In this document: piece by piece, positions 1 to 8,566 of the stretch | Layout of the letters: every line of letters starts with the position of its first letter | Position numbering within the stretch: position 1 is the stretch's first letter | Source of the DNA: JAJYSO01 sp964579505 | Lineage (GTDB): Bacteria; Bacteroidota; Bacteroidia; Flavobacteriales; Flavobacteriaceae | Direction of reading: 5' to 3' | Assembly (NCBI GenBank): GCA_964579505.1 | Contig: CAZOGC010000001.1 | Span: 124,001-188,000 of the forward strand | DNA: 64,000 bases | Notes under the pieces: generated by a model | Told to the model about the DNA's origin: nothing | Databases searched by the model: none | Seen by the model: only the letters and a program-made list of their open reading frames with translations | Program-made: the position numbers and the translations under genes

Positions 1-73
1 TTGTCTTGAAAACCAAAATCTAACATGGTGCAAATGCCATGCTATAAATTGGTTGTAAAACCCAATCTTACTC

Positions 74-1033
74 ATGAGTTTATTCAAGAAAATCTTTTCA
101 AAAGATAAAAAAGAGACCCTAGACAAAGGGCTAGAAAAGTCTAACCGAAGTTTTTTTGGCAAGCTGAGCAAAGCAGTGGCCGGAAAATCAAAGGTAGATG
201 ACGAGGTGCTAGATGATTTAGAAGAAGTGCTTATTACCAGTGATGTAGGGGTAAAGACTACACTGAAAATTATTAATCGGATAGAAGAACGTGTGGCGCG
301 TGATAAATACTTGGGGACGGCTGAACTCGATACGATTTTGAGAGAAGAAATTGCCGGATTATTGAGCGAAACCGGATCAGGTGAAGCTACTCAATTCGTG
401 GTTCCCGATAAGAAACCGTACGTAGTTATGGTGGTGGGTGTAAATGGTGTTGGAAAGACAACTACTATTGGAAAACTGGCTTATCAGTTTAAAAAACAAG
501 GAAAAAAAGTAATGTTGGGAGCAGCCGATACTTTTCGGGCGGCAGCTATCGAACAACTTGAAATTTGGTCGCAGCGGGTGGATATACCTATTATCAAGCA
601 AAAAATGGGGAGTGATCCGGCCTCTGTTGCTTTTGATACCTTGCAAAGTGCGGTGAGTCAAGGAGCAGATGTGGTGCTGATTGATACTGCCGGACGCTTG
701 CATAATAAAGTAAACTTAATGAACGAGCTGACTAAGGTGAAACGCGTAATGCAAAAAGTGGTAGGAGATGCTCCGCACGATGTGTTGCTAGTCTTAGATG
801 GTTCTACAGGACAGAATGCCTTTGAACAAGCCAAACAGTTTACCGCAGCTACTGAAGTAACTTCTTTGGCAGTAACCAAGTTAGATGGAACGGCTAAAGG
901 AGGCGTGGTAATTGGTATAAGCGATCAATTTCAGATTCCGGTAAAATATATAGGAGTTGGTGAAGGTATAGAAGATTTACAGGTGTTTAATAAAACAGAA
1001 TTTGTAGATTCTTTTTTTACAAGAACTGACTAA
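74..1033 (+). CDS. ftsY: Signal recognition particle receptor FtsY
   Basis: SRP receptor GTPase that docks ribosome-SRP complexes at the inner membrane for co-translational insertion. The 319-residue protein has an N-terminal helical N domain (about residues 1-100) and an NG GTPase domain: P-loop GVNGVGKTT at 122-130, the SRP-family insertion motif DTFRAAA at 152-158, DTAGR at 204-208 and TKLDG at 268-272. The long acidic A domain of E. coli FtsY is absent, as is usual outside Proteobacteria. The ATG at 74 follows a 73-base stretch in which I cannot assign a gene. A terminator lies just downstream, so it is probably the last gene of its transcript. Confidence 0.97.
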   Translation: MSLFKKIFSKDKKETLDKGLEKSNRSFFGKLSKAVAGKSKVDDEVLDDLEEVLITSDVGVKTTLKIINRIEERVARDKYLGTAELDTILREEIAGLLSETGSGEATQFVVPDKKPYVVMVVGVNGVGKTTTIGKLAYQFKKQGKKVMLGAADTFRAAAIEQLEIWSQRVDIPIIKQKMGSDPASVAFDTLQSAVSQGADVVLIDTAGRLHNKVNLMNELTKVKRVMQKVVGDAPHDVLLVLDGSTGQNAFEQAKQFTAATEVTSLAVTKLDGTAKGGVVIGISDQFQIPVKYIGVGEGIEDLQVFNKTEFVDSFFTRTD

Positions 1034-1059
1034 ACTATAGAAGTATAACCTATAAATGA

Positions 1060-1093
1060 AACTGCAATTTACATCTTGAATTGCAGTTTTTTT
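1060..1093 (+). terminator. Rho-independent terminator after ftsY
   Basis: A 10-bp stem (AACTGCAATT and its complement AATTGCAGTT) is separated by a short loop and followed by a run of seven T. It lies 27 bases after the ftsY stop codon. Confidence 0.85.
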
Positions 1094-1126
1094 ATAAATT
1101 AGTTTAGCTGAGAAGATCAAATAGAA

Positions 1127-1148
1127 AACCCCGTAAAAAAACGGGGCT
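1127..1148 (-). terminator. Terminator of the tRNA-Arg transcript
   Basis: On the minus strand, a CCCCGT/ACGGGG stem with a T-rich loop is followed by TTTTC. It begins 11 bases past the 3' end of the tRNA, as expected for the end of a single-gene tRNA transcript. Confidence 0.7.
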
Positions 1149-1158
1149 TATTTTAAAG

Positions 1159-1232
1159 TGACCTCGGCGGGATTCAAACCCACAACCTCCTGAGCCGTAA
1201 TCAGGGACTCTATTCAGTTGAGCTACGAGGCC
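1159..1232 (-). tRNA. tRNA-Arg (anticodon ACG)
   Basis: The reverse complement folds as a full cloverleaf. The acceptor arms GGCCTCG and CGAGGTC pair over 7 bp with one G-U. U8 and the D-arm core TAGCTCAA follow, then the anticodon stem CCTGA/TCAGG around loop TTACGGC (anticodon ACG), and the T stem GTGGG/CCCGC around loop TTTGAAT. The discriminator base is A. CCA is not encoded. A34 would be edited to inosine to read CGU, CGC and CGA codons. Confidence 0.95.
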
Positions 1233-1394
1233 TTTATTAACGGCTGCAAATATAAATATTTTTATTCTTTCAGTATCATTTTTATAGTATAATATTAAAA
1301 AAAATACCGGTAGATTTTTTTGTTGAATTATGTGGGCCAGATAATTTTATTTTTCATTAATCCTGCCTATTTTCGAAGTGTAAAGCAGTTTATT

Positions 1395-1910
1395 ATGATT
1401 GATTTAAATACCTATATACGCACGGTCAAAGATTTTCCCAAAAAGGGAATATCTTATAAAGACATTACGCCTTTGTTATTGGCACCTGAAGCTATGAATT
1501 ATTGTGTGGAAACTTTTTTAAATCGATTGCCGTCGCTAAAAATAGATAAAGTAGTAGGGGTAGAATCGAGAGGTTTTTTCTTTGCTACGTTATTGGCAGA
1601 GCGTTTACAAGTCGGGTTAGCACCGGTGCGTAAGGCCGGAAAATTACCCTATAAAACAATTACTGAAAGTTATGACTTAGAGTATGGAGTCGACCAACTA
1701 GAGTTACACAAAGATGCTATTAAAAAAGGGGAACGCGTATTGGTTCACGATGACGTTTTGGCCACCGGAGGGACGGCTTTGGCTGCTTGTAAATTGGTAG
1801 AACGATTGGGAGGGGTTGTCGTTCAGTGCAATTTTTTATTAGAAATTGAAGGGCTAAAAGGAAGGAATAAACTGAGTGATTACGCTATAGAAACGTTGAT
1901 GAAAAGCTAA
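1395..1910 (+). CDS. apt: Adenine phosphoribosyltransferase
   Basis: Purine salvage enzyme: adenine + PRPP gives AMP + diphosphate, in the cytoplasm. From the ATG at 1395 the protein has 171 residues, the usual length. The PRPP-binding signature VLVHDDVLATGGTA is at 115-128, and the base-binding VGVESRGFFFA segment at 54-64. The reading frame stays open upstream to 1320, but those 25 codons have no family counterpart, so I chose the internal ATG, whose product starts MIDLNTYIRTV. The stop codon is one base from the stop of the convergent lipoprotein gene, with no terminator between them. Confidence 0.93.
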   Translation: MIDLNTYIRTVKDFPKKGISYKDITPLLLAPEAMNYCVETFLNRLPSLKIDKVVGVESRGFFFATLLAERLQVGLAPVRKAGKLPYKTITESYDLEYGVDQLELHKDAIKKGERVLVHDDVLATGGTALAACKLVERLGGVVVQCNFLLEIEGLKGRNKLSDYAIETLMKS

Positions 1911-1911
1911 C

Positions 1912-2451
1912 TTATTTTGTAGCCTTAGGAGGGTATTCTGCGAGTGCTTTTTCAGCCATTTTTTGATAAAAAGTTATTCTTTGTTCAGGCGTGCGACCAG
2001 ACTTATATTTTCCTTCAACTACAGATTCCCAGAGCAACGTATTGGTTTTGGCGTCTGCAAATTCTATGGTAATACGCAAGACTTTTTTGGTACTTCTAAT
2101 AGGAATACCGGTAGTTACATTGCCGGCTACGTGGGCCCCATAAGACCCTATTCCTATCCCAATATTTTGCTGGCGCGTAACTTCTTCTAGTTTGCTGTAA
2201 AAGTTGATTTTAAAGTCGGGAGTAGTACTGACTTCAATCCCTTTTTGGGCTAAAGTTGTGGTTAAGGCTTGTGTAAATCGGGCTTGGTTTAAGCTGTCTA
2301 ACCCGGTATTCATGTTGTCGTAAAAAGCGTATGATTTATACGTATTAAAAGAGACTGTGTTGTCGTAATCTGTATACGTTTTTATACTGCTACAGGCGGT
2401 AAAGGTGAGTAGCAGACTTAAAAGACCAACTAATTGAGCATATTTTTTCAT
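1912..2451 (-). CDS. DUF4136-type lipoprotein
   Basis: Secreted lipoprotein of 179 residues. A Lys-led hydrophobic signal peptide ends in a lipobox with Cys20 (TFTAC-SSI). The mature part (TYTDYD..., then KSYAF, and later NTLLWESVVEGK) has the pattern of DUF4136, a widespread Bacteroidota envelope family without a known function. No catalytic motif is visible. It is transcribed towards apt and ends one base from it. An exact TAnnTTTG box on the minus strand at 2483-2490 lies just upstream and may be its -7 element. The family call is from memory of the sequence pattern. Confidence 0.75.
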   Translation of the reverse strand: MKKYAQLVGLLSLLLTFTACSSIKTYTDYDNTVSFNTYKSYAFYDNMNTGLDSLNQARFTQALTTTLAQKGIEVSTTPDFKINFYSKLEEVTRQQNIGIGIGSYGAHVAGNVTTGIPIRSTKKVLRITIEFADAKTNTLLWESVVEGKYKSGRTPEQRITFYQKMAEKALAEYPPKATK

Positions 2452-2500
2452 ATAAAAATGAACTTAAAATATGTTTATAGACCAAATTTACACAAATATT

Positions 2501-3517
2501 CTACTCTTTGGTAGCGAGTTGGTTGAGTTTATTCCAAAGTTTATCTTTTAGTTCTTGTAATCCTTGGTGGGCTACCGACGATATAAAAAGATATTCAACA
2601 ATAGGAAGTTCTTCTTTTAATTGTGCGTTGAGTTCTTGTTTTAGCTCTTCGTCTAATAAATCGCTTTTAGAGATGGCAATAAGTCGATCTTTATCCAATA
2701 ACTCCGGATTATAGCGCCTGAGCTCATCTTCTAAGATGAGGTACTCTTTTTTAATATCTTTTGCATCACTTGGAATGAGAAACAAAAGCATGGAGTTGCG
2801 TTCAATATGGCGTAAAAAACGATGGCCGAGCCCTTTTCCTTCGGCAGCTCCTTCAATAATACCCGGAATATCGGCTACTACAAAAGTTTGATGGTCGCGG
2901 TGTTTTACGATGCCCAGGTTGGGTTTTAGGGTAGTAAACTCATAGTTGGCAATTTTGGGTTTAGCAGCGGTTATGACAGATAATAAAGTAGATTTTCCGG
3001 CATTAGGAAATCCTACCAAGCCTACATCAGCTAGTACTTTTAATTCAAGTGTAATCTCTTTTTCCTCTCCGGGTAATCCGGGCTGGGCGTAACGTGGCGT
3101 TTGGCGGGTAGCTGATCTAAAATGCCAATTGCCAAGTCCTCCTTTTCCACCTTTGGCAACAATGAGTTCTTGTTGATCTTCGGTAATCTCACCAATAACT
3201 TTTTGGGTATCCGTTTCTAGAGCAAGGGTGCCTAAGGGTACTTCAATGATAGCATTTTCTCCATCAAATCCGGTGCTGCGTTGTTTTCCGCCATGCCCGC
3301 CGTGTTCTGCTCTAATGTGGCGTTTAAAATTAAATTCGTAAAGGGTCCACAGGTTTTTGTTGCCTCGTAAGATTACATCGCCCCCTTTTCCGCCATCTCC
3401 TCCGTCAGGGCCTCCTTTTTCTACAAATTTTTCTCTACGAAGATAGGCAGAACCACGCCCACCATTGCCCGATTTTATATAGAGCTTAACGTAATCAATA
3501 AAATTGCCTGCTTTCAT
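2501..3517 (-). CDS. obgE: Obg GTPase (ribosome assembly)
   Basis: Essential GTPase acting in 50S assembly and growth control. The Gly-rich Obg fold fills about residues 1-157 (GGxGGDGGKGGD repeats near 35-47). The G domain has GFPNAGKST at 169-177, DIPG at 216-219 and SKSD at 283-286 in the place of the usual NKxD. At 338 residues it ends after the G domain and lacks the C-terminal OCT domain of Bacillus Obg, which is usual in Bacteroidota. It follows adk on the same strand after 56 bases and is probably cotranscribed with it. Confidence 0.96.
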   Translation of the reverse strand: MKAGNFIDYVKLYIKSGNGGRGSAYLRREKFVEKGGPDGGDGGKGGDVILRGNKNLWTLYEFNFKRHIRAEHGGHGGKQRSTGFDGENAIIEVPLGTLALETDTQKVIGEITEDQQELIVAKGGKGGLGNWHFRSATRQTPRYAQPGLPGEEKEITLELKVLADVGLVGFPNAGKSTLLSVITAAKPKIANYEFTTLKPNLGIVKHRDHQTFVVADIPGIIEGAAEGKGLGHRFLRHIERNSMLLFLIPSDAKDIKKEYLILEDELRRYNPELLDKDRLIAISKSDLLDEELKQELNAQLKEELPIVEYLFISSVAHQGLQELKDKLWNKLNQLATKE

Positions 3518-3573
3518 CAGAAAAACTTTCGCATAGTTTAATTTTTAATCGGTAACGGCTGCTCGTACAAAAA

Positions 3574-4164
3574 TTAAGCTTGTTTTACCGCAATCAGGTT
3601 GTCAATAACTTTACTCAATCGATGGGTGATTTCATCAATGCTTCCTTCGCCGTTTACGGTAAAAAATTTATTTTCTTTTTGGTAATGTGATTTGATAATG
3701 GCGGTCTGTTCATAATATACAGCAATACGCTTACGGATAATCTCTTCGTTGGCGTCATCTTTTCTGCCCGAAGTTTTTCCACGTTCTAATAGCCGATGAA
3801 CCAGTATTGAGTCGTCAACATCTAAGGCGAGCATGGCGTCAACTTGAGCGCCCTTTTTAGCTAAGAGCTCATCCAGGTCTTTGGCTTGAGCTTCGGTACG
3901 TGGAAAACCATCAAAAATAAACCCTTTCGCATCTTTATTTTTTTCTACCTCTGCGTGTAACATGTTGATGGTCACAGAATCAGGAACTAATTTCCCTTCT
4001 TCAATATAAGCCTTTGCTTTTTTACCTAACGGGGTTTTGTTTTTGATATTTAAACGAAAAACATCTCCGGTTGAGATGTGTACAAATTGGTATTTTTCTT
4101 CTAAGCGAGTGGCTTGCGTTCCTTTTCCGGCTCCCGGTGAACCAAACAGCAGTATATTTATCAT
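3574..4164 (-). CDS. adk: Adenylate kinase
   Basis: Reversibly converts ATP + AMP to 2 ADP. From the ATG at 4164 the protein has 196 residues, with P-loop GSPGAGKGT at 8-16, the AMP-site GFPRT segment, and a short lid (GRKDDANEE) without zinc-binding Cys. An upstream in-frame ATG at 4233 would add 23 residues, but that codon lies inside a predicted -7 box (4231-4238), so I reject it. In many bacteria adk sits in the spc operon after secY; here it is paired with obgE. Confidence 0.95.
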   Translation of the reverse strand: MINILLFGSPGAGKGTQATRLEEKYQFVHISTGDVFRLNIKNKTPLGKKAKAYIEEGKLVPDSVTINMLHAEVEKNKDAKGFIFDGFPRTEAQAKDLDELLAKKGAQVDAMLALDVDDSILVHRLLERGKTSGRKDDANEEIIRKRIAVYYEQTAIIKSHYQKENKFFTVNGEGSIDEITHRLSKVIDNLIAVKQA

Positions 4165-4230
4165 TAAAGTTGGGTTTAAATCATTCTTCTCCTGCAAAAA
4201 GCCTTCTGTAGGGTTTTGAAAGACAAGCCA

Positions 4231-4238
4231 CAAATATA
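4231..4238 (-). promoter_or_regulatory. Predicted -7 box of adk-obgE
   Basis: The minus strand reads TATATTTG, an exact match to the Bacteroidota -7 consensus TAnnTTTG. I see no good TTTG box 19-23 bases upstream. Transcription would start near 4225, about 60 bases before the adk ATG at 4164. Confidence 0.45.
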
Positions 4239-4257
4239 CGAGAAAATAAGTAGATAG

Positions 4258-4290
4258 TTTGGGGTTATGTGGTTTAAAGCCATACTTTTG
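4258..4290 (+). promoter_or_regulatory. Predicted promoter upstream of purK
   Basis: TTTG at 4258-4261, a 21-base spacer, then TACTTTTG at 4283-4290 match the Bacteroidota -33/-7 consensus. The distance to purK is about 170 bases, so this promoter would give a long untranslated leader. Confidence 0.55.
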
Positions 4291-4468
4291 TAGAAATTTT
4301 TTTCAACAGACCCTATATATACAATCATTAGTGAGAGCAAGAGCAGGTTGGTGTGCCGATGAGTTTTCTAAATAGTAACTTTTTATTCTGTGGTGCTGAT
4401 GATTGTGTAGGCGGAGTAGCTGTTATTGTTGAAATTATTTTTTTAAAATGATGGACAATAAAACTTCT

Positions 4469-5620
4469 ATGAATAATTATTTTTCTTCTGATTTTAAAGT
4501 AGGCATTTTAGGCGGTGGCCAATTGGGCAAAATGCTGCTTTATGAAACACGTAAGTACGATATTCAAACATGGGTATTGGATCCGAGTGCAGAAGCCCCG
4601 TGTAAGATTGCTTGCAATCATTTTGTACAGGGTGATTTCACCGATTTTGAAACCGTCTATAATTTTGGGAAACAGGTTGATGTATTGACTATTGAGATTG
4701 AAGCAGTCAATGTAGCGGCCTTAGAAGCTTTAGAAAAAGAGGGAAAAACAGTGTATCCGTCTAGTAATACGTTGCGACTTATACAAGATAAAGGCGTGCA
4801 AAAGCAGTTTTATACAAAAAATGAGATACCTACAGCTCCTTTTAAAGTATATGAAAGCTTAGCTGATTTAAAAACCGATGTAGATAGCGTATGGCGTTAC
4901 CCTTTTATATGGAAGAGTAGAACCGGCGGATACGATGGTAGAGGAGTAGCGGTTATTCACAATAAAGAAGAATTAAACAAATTGCCTGACGGCCCTTGCC
5001 TGGCAGAAGAAAAAATTGCGTTTAAAAATGAATTGGCCGTTATTGTGGCTCGGAATGCTGATGGAGAAGTAAAAACTTTTCCGGTGGTAGAAATGGAGTT
5101 TCATCCGGAGGCTAATCAAGTAGAATATGTAATTTGCCCGGCGAGAATAGAGCTGGCGGCGGCACAAAAAGCCAGAGCAATAGCACAAAAAACTTCAGAG
5201 GCATTTGCCCATGTCGGTCTTTTGGCGGTAGAAATGTTTCAGACACAAAATGATGAGATTTTAGTCAATGAAGTAGCGCCGCGTCCTCACAATAGTGGCC
5301 ATTATAGCATTGAGGCAGCTTATACCAGCCAGTTTGAGCAAGACCTTCGGGCTATTCTTAATTTGCCATTAGGCAATACAGATAGTAAGGTAGCCGGGGT
5401 GATGGTTAATTTGGTAGGAGCTGAAGGTTTTCAAGGGCCGGTGCACTACGAAAATATTGCTAGTATTCTGGCACTTCCCGGGGTTACCCCTCATATTTAT
5501 GGAAAAAAAGAAACACGCCCTTTTCGCAAAATGGGGCATGTAACAATTGTAGATAAAGAGGTAAATCGCGCCCGAGAAATTGCAGCTAAAGTAAAGGCTG
5601 CCATTAGAGTGATAAGCTAA
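4469..5620 (+). CDS. purK: N5-carboxyaminoimidazole ribonucleotide synthase
   Basis: ATP-grasp enzyme of purine biosynthesis: AIR + bicarbonate + ATP gives N5-CAIR. The GILGGGQLGKM dinucleotide-like motif lies near the N-terminus. The central ATP-grasp segment includes WKSRTGGYDGRGV, and the NEVAPRPHNSGHY motif is typical of PurK. I prefer the ATG at 4469 (MNNYFSSDFK, the usual flavobacterial start) over the in-frame ATGs at 4448 and 4451. purE, often adjacent in relatives, is not in this window. Confidence 0.95.
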   Translation: MNNYFSSDFKVGILGGGQLGKMLLYETRKYDIQTWVLDPSAEAPCKIACNHFVQGDFTDFETVYNFGKQVDVLTIEIEAVNVAALEALEKEGKTVYPSSNTLRLIQDKGVQKQFYTKNEIPTAPFKVYESLADLKTDVDSVWRYPFIWKSRTGGYDGRGVAVIHNKEELNKLPDGPCLAEEKIAFKNELAVIVARNADGEVKTFPVVEMEFHPEANQVEYVICPARIELAAAQKARAIAQKTSEAFAHVGLLAVEMFQTQNDEILVNEVAPRPHNSGHYSIEAAYTSQFEQDLRAILNLPLGNTDSKVAGVMVNLVGAEGFQGPVHYENIASILALPGVTPHIYGKKETRPFRKMGHVTIVDKEVNRAREIAAKVKAAIRVIS

Positions 5621-5659
5621 AAATGCCTATTTTTAAGGTTTTATTCAAAGACCTACCTC

Positions 5660-6949
5660 ATGATACTGATTTTTACACAAAAGGTTACTCCTAGGATAAC
5701 CTATACCTTTCATCAGGTTTTGGGGCATATACTAGGTTTTGAAATTGCTTTTACGACTAAGATAGAAGAATTTATAGCCTATAAAGGCACGAAATTTTCT
5801 TACGGTAAGAGCAAGATGGGAAACGAGTTTTTTGTCAAAGCTTCCGGGCTGTTAACCGAACAAGGGGTAACAGATGTGGATATTATGCTGCATACGTGGG
5901 ATGATGCGCCTTGTTTCTTTCAGGTAGGAGAAGAAAGTGCCGTTCCGTTCGATTTGTTCTCAGCTTCTTTTTATTTGTTGTCTCGCTACGAAGAGTATTT
6001 ACCGCATGTTAAGGCTTCAGGAGGGCGTTATCCGGCAGAAGAGAGCTTGGCTTATAAACATAAGTTTTTACAAAAACCGGTAATAGATATTTGGGCGTAT
6101 AAATTTAAAGCGGCCTTACAAATTCATTTTCCGAAAGAAAATTTTCCTACACGCCGGTTTACAACTAAAAATATTTTAGCGGTTTCAGAGGTATACAAAT
6201 ACAGCAAAAAAGGTGTTGTGCGCAACATGGTAGGCGGATTTCAAGATTTATTTAGCCTAAACCTTAAATCGTTTTTTACCCGCATACGTACTCAATTGTT
6301 ACTTACCAGAGACCCATATGATATTTATAAAAAACTGTTGCGTTATAGTAAGCAACGAGACATAATCTGGTATTTTATGTTTCAGTTAAGTGATTATTCG
6401 ACCCATAACAAAAATGTAAATCATAACAGTTCTAAATATCACACCCTTATAAAATCGATGGGAGATTATGGAAAAATAGGTCTTTTGCTGGGGTATGAAG
6501 CCATTTTTGACATTAAAATTCTTAAAAAAGAAAAAAAACGCTGGGAGAATATTGCTAACCGCGATTTAGAAATGGCCTTAAAAGATGATTATGGGTTAAA
6601 TCTACCCCAGTTGTATAATAATTACGACACCCTAGAAATTGGGCACGATTACTCTATGGGGTATATAGATAAAATAGGTTTTCGTGCAGGAACGTGTTCG
6701 CCTTTTTTGTATTATGATCTTAATTTTGAACGTATTTCTCCTCTCTTGATTCATCCGGCAGCCTTTAACAGCGATACCTTTAAGACCCATTCTTTTTTTG
6801 AGGTAAAAACATGGCTAGAACGACTAAAAAAAGAAGTGCAGGCGGTAGATGGACAATTGTTGATGTTGTATAAAAACAGTGATTTTGCAGAAACCTCTGC
6901 CAATTCGGAAAAGTATTTTCAACTCTTAGAAAAAATGAATGAAAACTAA
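5660..6949 (+). CDS. Polysaccharide-deacetylase-like protein, catalytic motifs degenerate
   Basis: 429 residues. The N-terminal part (about 1-150, with DDAPCFFQV, FDLFSASFYLLSRYEEYLPH and PVIDIWAYKFK) matches the DUF7033-type domain that precedes a NodB-like deacetylase domain in Bacteroidota. The C-terminal part keeps HDYSMGY (329-335), FRAGTCSPF (341-349) and LLIHPAA (362-368). The expected Asp-rich motif reads NILAVSEVYKY (171-181) and the expected metal-binding His region reads GLLLGYEA (274-281), so the metal site looks lost. No signal peptide. It overlaps the next gene by 11 bases, so the two are probably translated together. Function unknown. Confidence 0.7.
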   Translation: MILIFTQKVTPRITYTFHQVLGHILGFEIAFTTKIEEFIAYKGTKFSYGKSKMGNEFFVKASGLLTEQGVTDVDIMLHTWDDAPCFFQVGEESAVPFDLFSASFYLLSRYEEYLPHVKASGGRYPAEESLAYKHKFLQKPVIDIWAYKFKAALQIHFPKENFPTRRFTTKNILAVSEVYKYSKKGVVRNMVGGFQDLFSLNLKSFFTRIRTQLLLTRDPYDIYKKLLRYSKQRDIIWYFMFQLSDYSTHNKNVNHNSSKYHTLIKSMGDYGKIGLLLGYEAIFDIKILKKEKKRWENIANRDLEMALKDDYGLNLPQLYNNYDTLEIGHDYSMGYIDKIGFRAGTCSPFLYYDLNFERISPLLIHPAAFNSDTFKTHSFFEVKTWLERLKKEVQAVDGQLLMLYKNSDFAETSANSEKYFQLLEKMNEN

Positions 6950-7625
6950 TTTGATTACCGACATTTTTTTTGATTTAGACGATACGTTGTGGGATTTTCA
7001 ACGCAATTCTTCCCTTGCATTAATAGATCTTTTTGCTAAACATACGATAGCGGTGGCTTGGCATGATTTTTTTCCGGTTTATCATCCGATCAATGAAAAG
7101 TATTGGATTCTTTACCGCAATGGAGAGATTGATAAAGAAACACTTCGCTATCGCAGATTTGCTGATAGTTTTCGGGTTTTAAAGCTCGATGTTTCGGAGG
7201 AAACAATTAAGCAGTTGGTGGTAGATTTTAACCTACATCTGGTTATGTACAATCATTTATTGCCGAATGTGGTAGAAACATTGCATTATTTGCAACAAGA
7301 TTATACCTTGCATATTCTAACTAATGGTTTTGCTTCGGTACAAGGTCATAAACTAAAAAATGCGCATATCCAGCACTATTTTCAAACGGTTACCGCCTCG
7401 GATGTGGTTGGAATTCACAAACCCCATCCTGAAATTTTTGAAACGGCTTTGCACAAGGCCAAAACTGATAAAGAACATAGCGTTATGATAGGAGATAATT
7501 GGGAGGTAGATATCTTAGGCGCGATTAATTACGGGCTTCAGGCTGTTTATATATCGGCTGAAGACCCCAAAAACGATGTGGCGCAACACATTAAGTCTAT
7601 TGCTGAACTACAAAAAATATTCTGA
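6939..7625 (+). CDS. YjjG-type HAD pyrimidine 5'-nucleotidase
   Basis: 228-residue haloacid-dehalogenase phosphatase. Motif I is FFDLDDTLWDF with nucleophile Asp12 and acid/base Asp14. Motif III/IV is MIGDNWEVDILGA near the C-terminus. The DTLWDF signature and the cap region fit the YjjG/TIGR02254 subfamily, which cleans up non-canonical pyrimidine nucleotides. It overlaps the preceding gene by 11 bases and its TGA overlaps the next ATG (TGATG), so the three genes form an operon. The substrate is inferred from the family. Confidence 0.85.
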   Translation: MKTNLITDIFFDLDDTLWDFQRNSSLALIDLFAKHTIAVAWHDFFPVYHPINEKYWILYRNGEIDKETLRYRRFADSFRVLKLDVSEETIKQLVVDFNLHLVMYNHLLPNVVETLHYLQQDYTLHILTNGFASVQGHKLKNAHIQHYFQTVTASDVVGIHKPHPEIFETALHKAKTDKEHSVMIGDNWEVDILGAINYGLQAVYISAEDPKNDVAQHIKSIAELQKIF

Positions 7626-8425
7626 TGAAAAAAATAGCTTTTTTACTAATTGTTCTCTTGTGTGGAAATTCATTGATTGCTCAAGAGCAATTGTATAATC
7701 CTAAGGCGTTAAATAACTATAAATACGTCATTATACCCATGCAATATCCATTTCAAACAAAGCCCAATGAATATTTACTGAACTCGCGAGTAAAACATTT
7801 ATTAGATTTAGAAGGCTTTATTACGCTTGTAGATACAGAAAAATACCCTGAAGATCTTACTTTCAATCCGTGTTTGGCTTTGCATGCTGTATTAAAAAGT
7901 GGGGCAGAAAGTTTTTTTGCCACGCATACAGAATTGACCCTTATTTTAAAGAATTGCCGTAACGAAGTGGTTTTTGAAACGCAAACCGGAAAGAGTAAAA
8001 TGAAAGATATTGGCGATGCTTATAAAGATGCGCTGCACAAGGCTTTTCGTTCTTTTGTAACGATTTCCTATAAATATAATGGTAACCAAGGAGTGACACC
8101 TGAGGTAAAGGAGAAGAAAGAGACTCCAAAAGAAGAAAAAACATTTGAGACCCCGTTGTCTGTTACTTTAGGAAAAACGTATACCTATGATGAAAAACAG
8201 TATGCTATTAACAAAATAGGTGCCGGCTATCTTTTAATTGAGAAGAAAACAAACGCGCGTGTGGCATTGTTACATTTTACAGATAGCGGTACTATTTTAT
8301 ACAACTCAAAAGCGATAAATGGTACGGCTACGGTACTACAAAATGGAGCCGTGATAAAAGTAGAATACTTCGATCAACAAGAAGGAAAGCTGAAGAAGAT
8401 GCTATACCGCACGGTACAAGAATAA
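7625..8425 (+). CDS. Secreted protein of unknown function
   Basis: 266 residues with a clear signal peptide (MKKIAFLLIVLLCGNSLIA, cleavage near 19-20) and no lipobox Cys, so probably periplasmic or envelope-associated. I recognise no domain. A Lys/Glu-rich linker (about residues 158-175) separates an N-terminal part, which has a Cys pair (CLALHAV..., LILKNCRNEV), from a C-terminal beta-rich part. Start and stop are coupled by one base to the nucleotidase gene. It resembles conserved flavobacterial hypothetical proteins. Confidence 0.75.
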   Translation: MKKIAFLLIVLLCGNSLIAQEQLYNPKALNNYKYVIIPMQYPFQTKPNEYLLNSRVKHLLDLEGFITLVDTEKYPEDLTFNPCLALHAVLKSGAESFFATHTELTLILKNCRNEVVFETQTGKSKMKDIGDAYKDALHKAFRSFVTISYKYNGNQGVTPEVKEKKETPKEEKTFETPLSVTLGKTYTYDEKQYAINKIGAGYLLIEKKTNARVALLHFTDSGTILYNSKAINGTATVLQNGAVIKVEYFDQQEGKLKKMLYRTVQE

Positions 8426-8475
8426 CTAGAAAATATTTTTATGTCGAGATAATAGCAATTTGATCGGTTAACCAG

Positions 8476-8528
8476 GTAAACCTGACAGGTTTATCTCCTA
8501 GACCGTGTTCAAACCTGTCAGGTTTTTA
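8476..8528 (+). repeat. Palindromic CCTGACAGG hairpin repeat (terminator-like)
   Basis: Two 15-base palindromes, AAACCTGACAGGTTT and AAACCTGTCAGGTTT, are exact reverse complements of each other about 18 bases apart, and T5 follows. Each can fold alone, or the two can pair as one long stem. A near-identical element is at 44189-44240. Here it can end the purK-side operon on the plus strand. Confidence 0.8.
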
Positions 8529-8566
8529 TGAGAGGAATAACAACCCACTATGTTCGACATAGACCC

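Noticed and set aside
1..73. End of an upstream gene before ftsY
   Set aside because: Open frames here are too short to assign; none gives a recognisable protein C-terminus.
4165..4233. N-terminal extension of adenylate kinase from the ATG at 4233
   Set aside because: The codon overlaps a predicted -7 promoter box, and the family starts at MINILLFGSPG.
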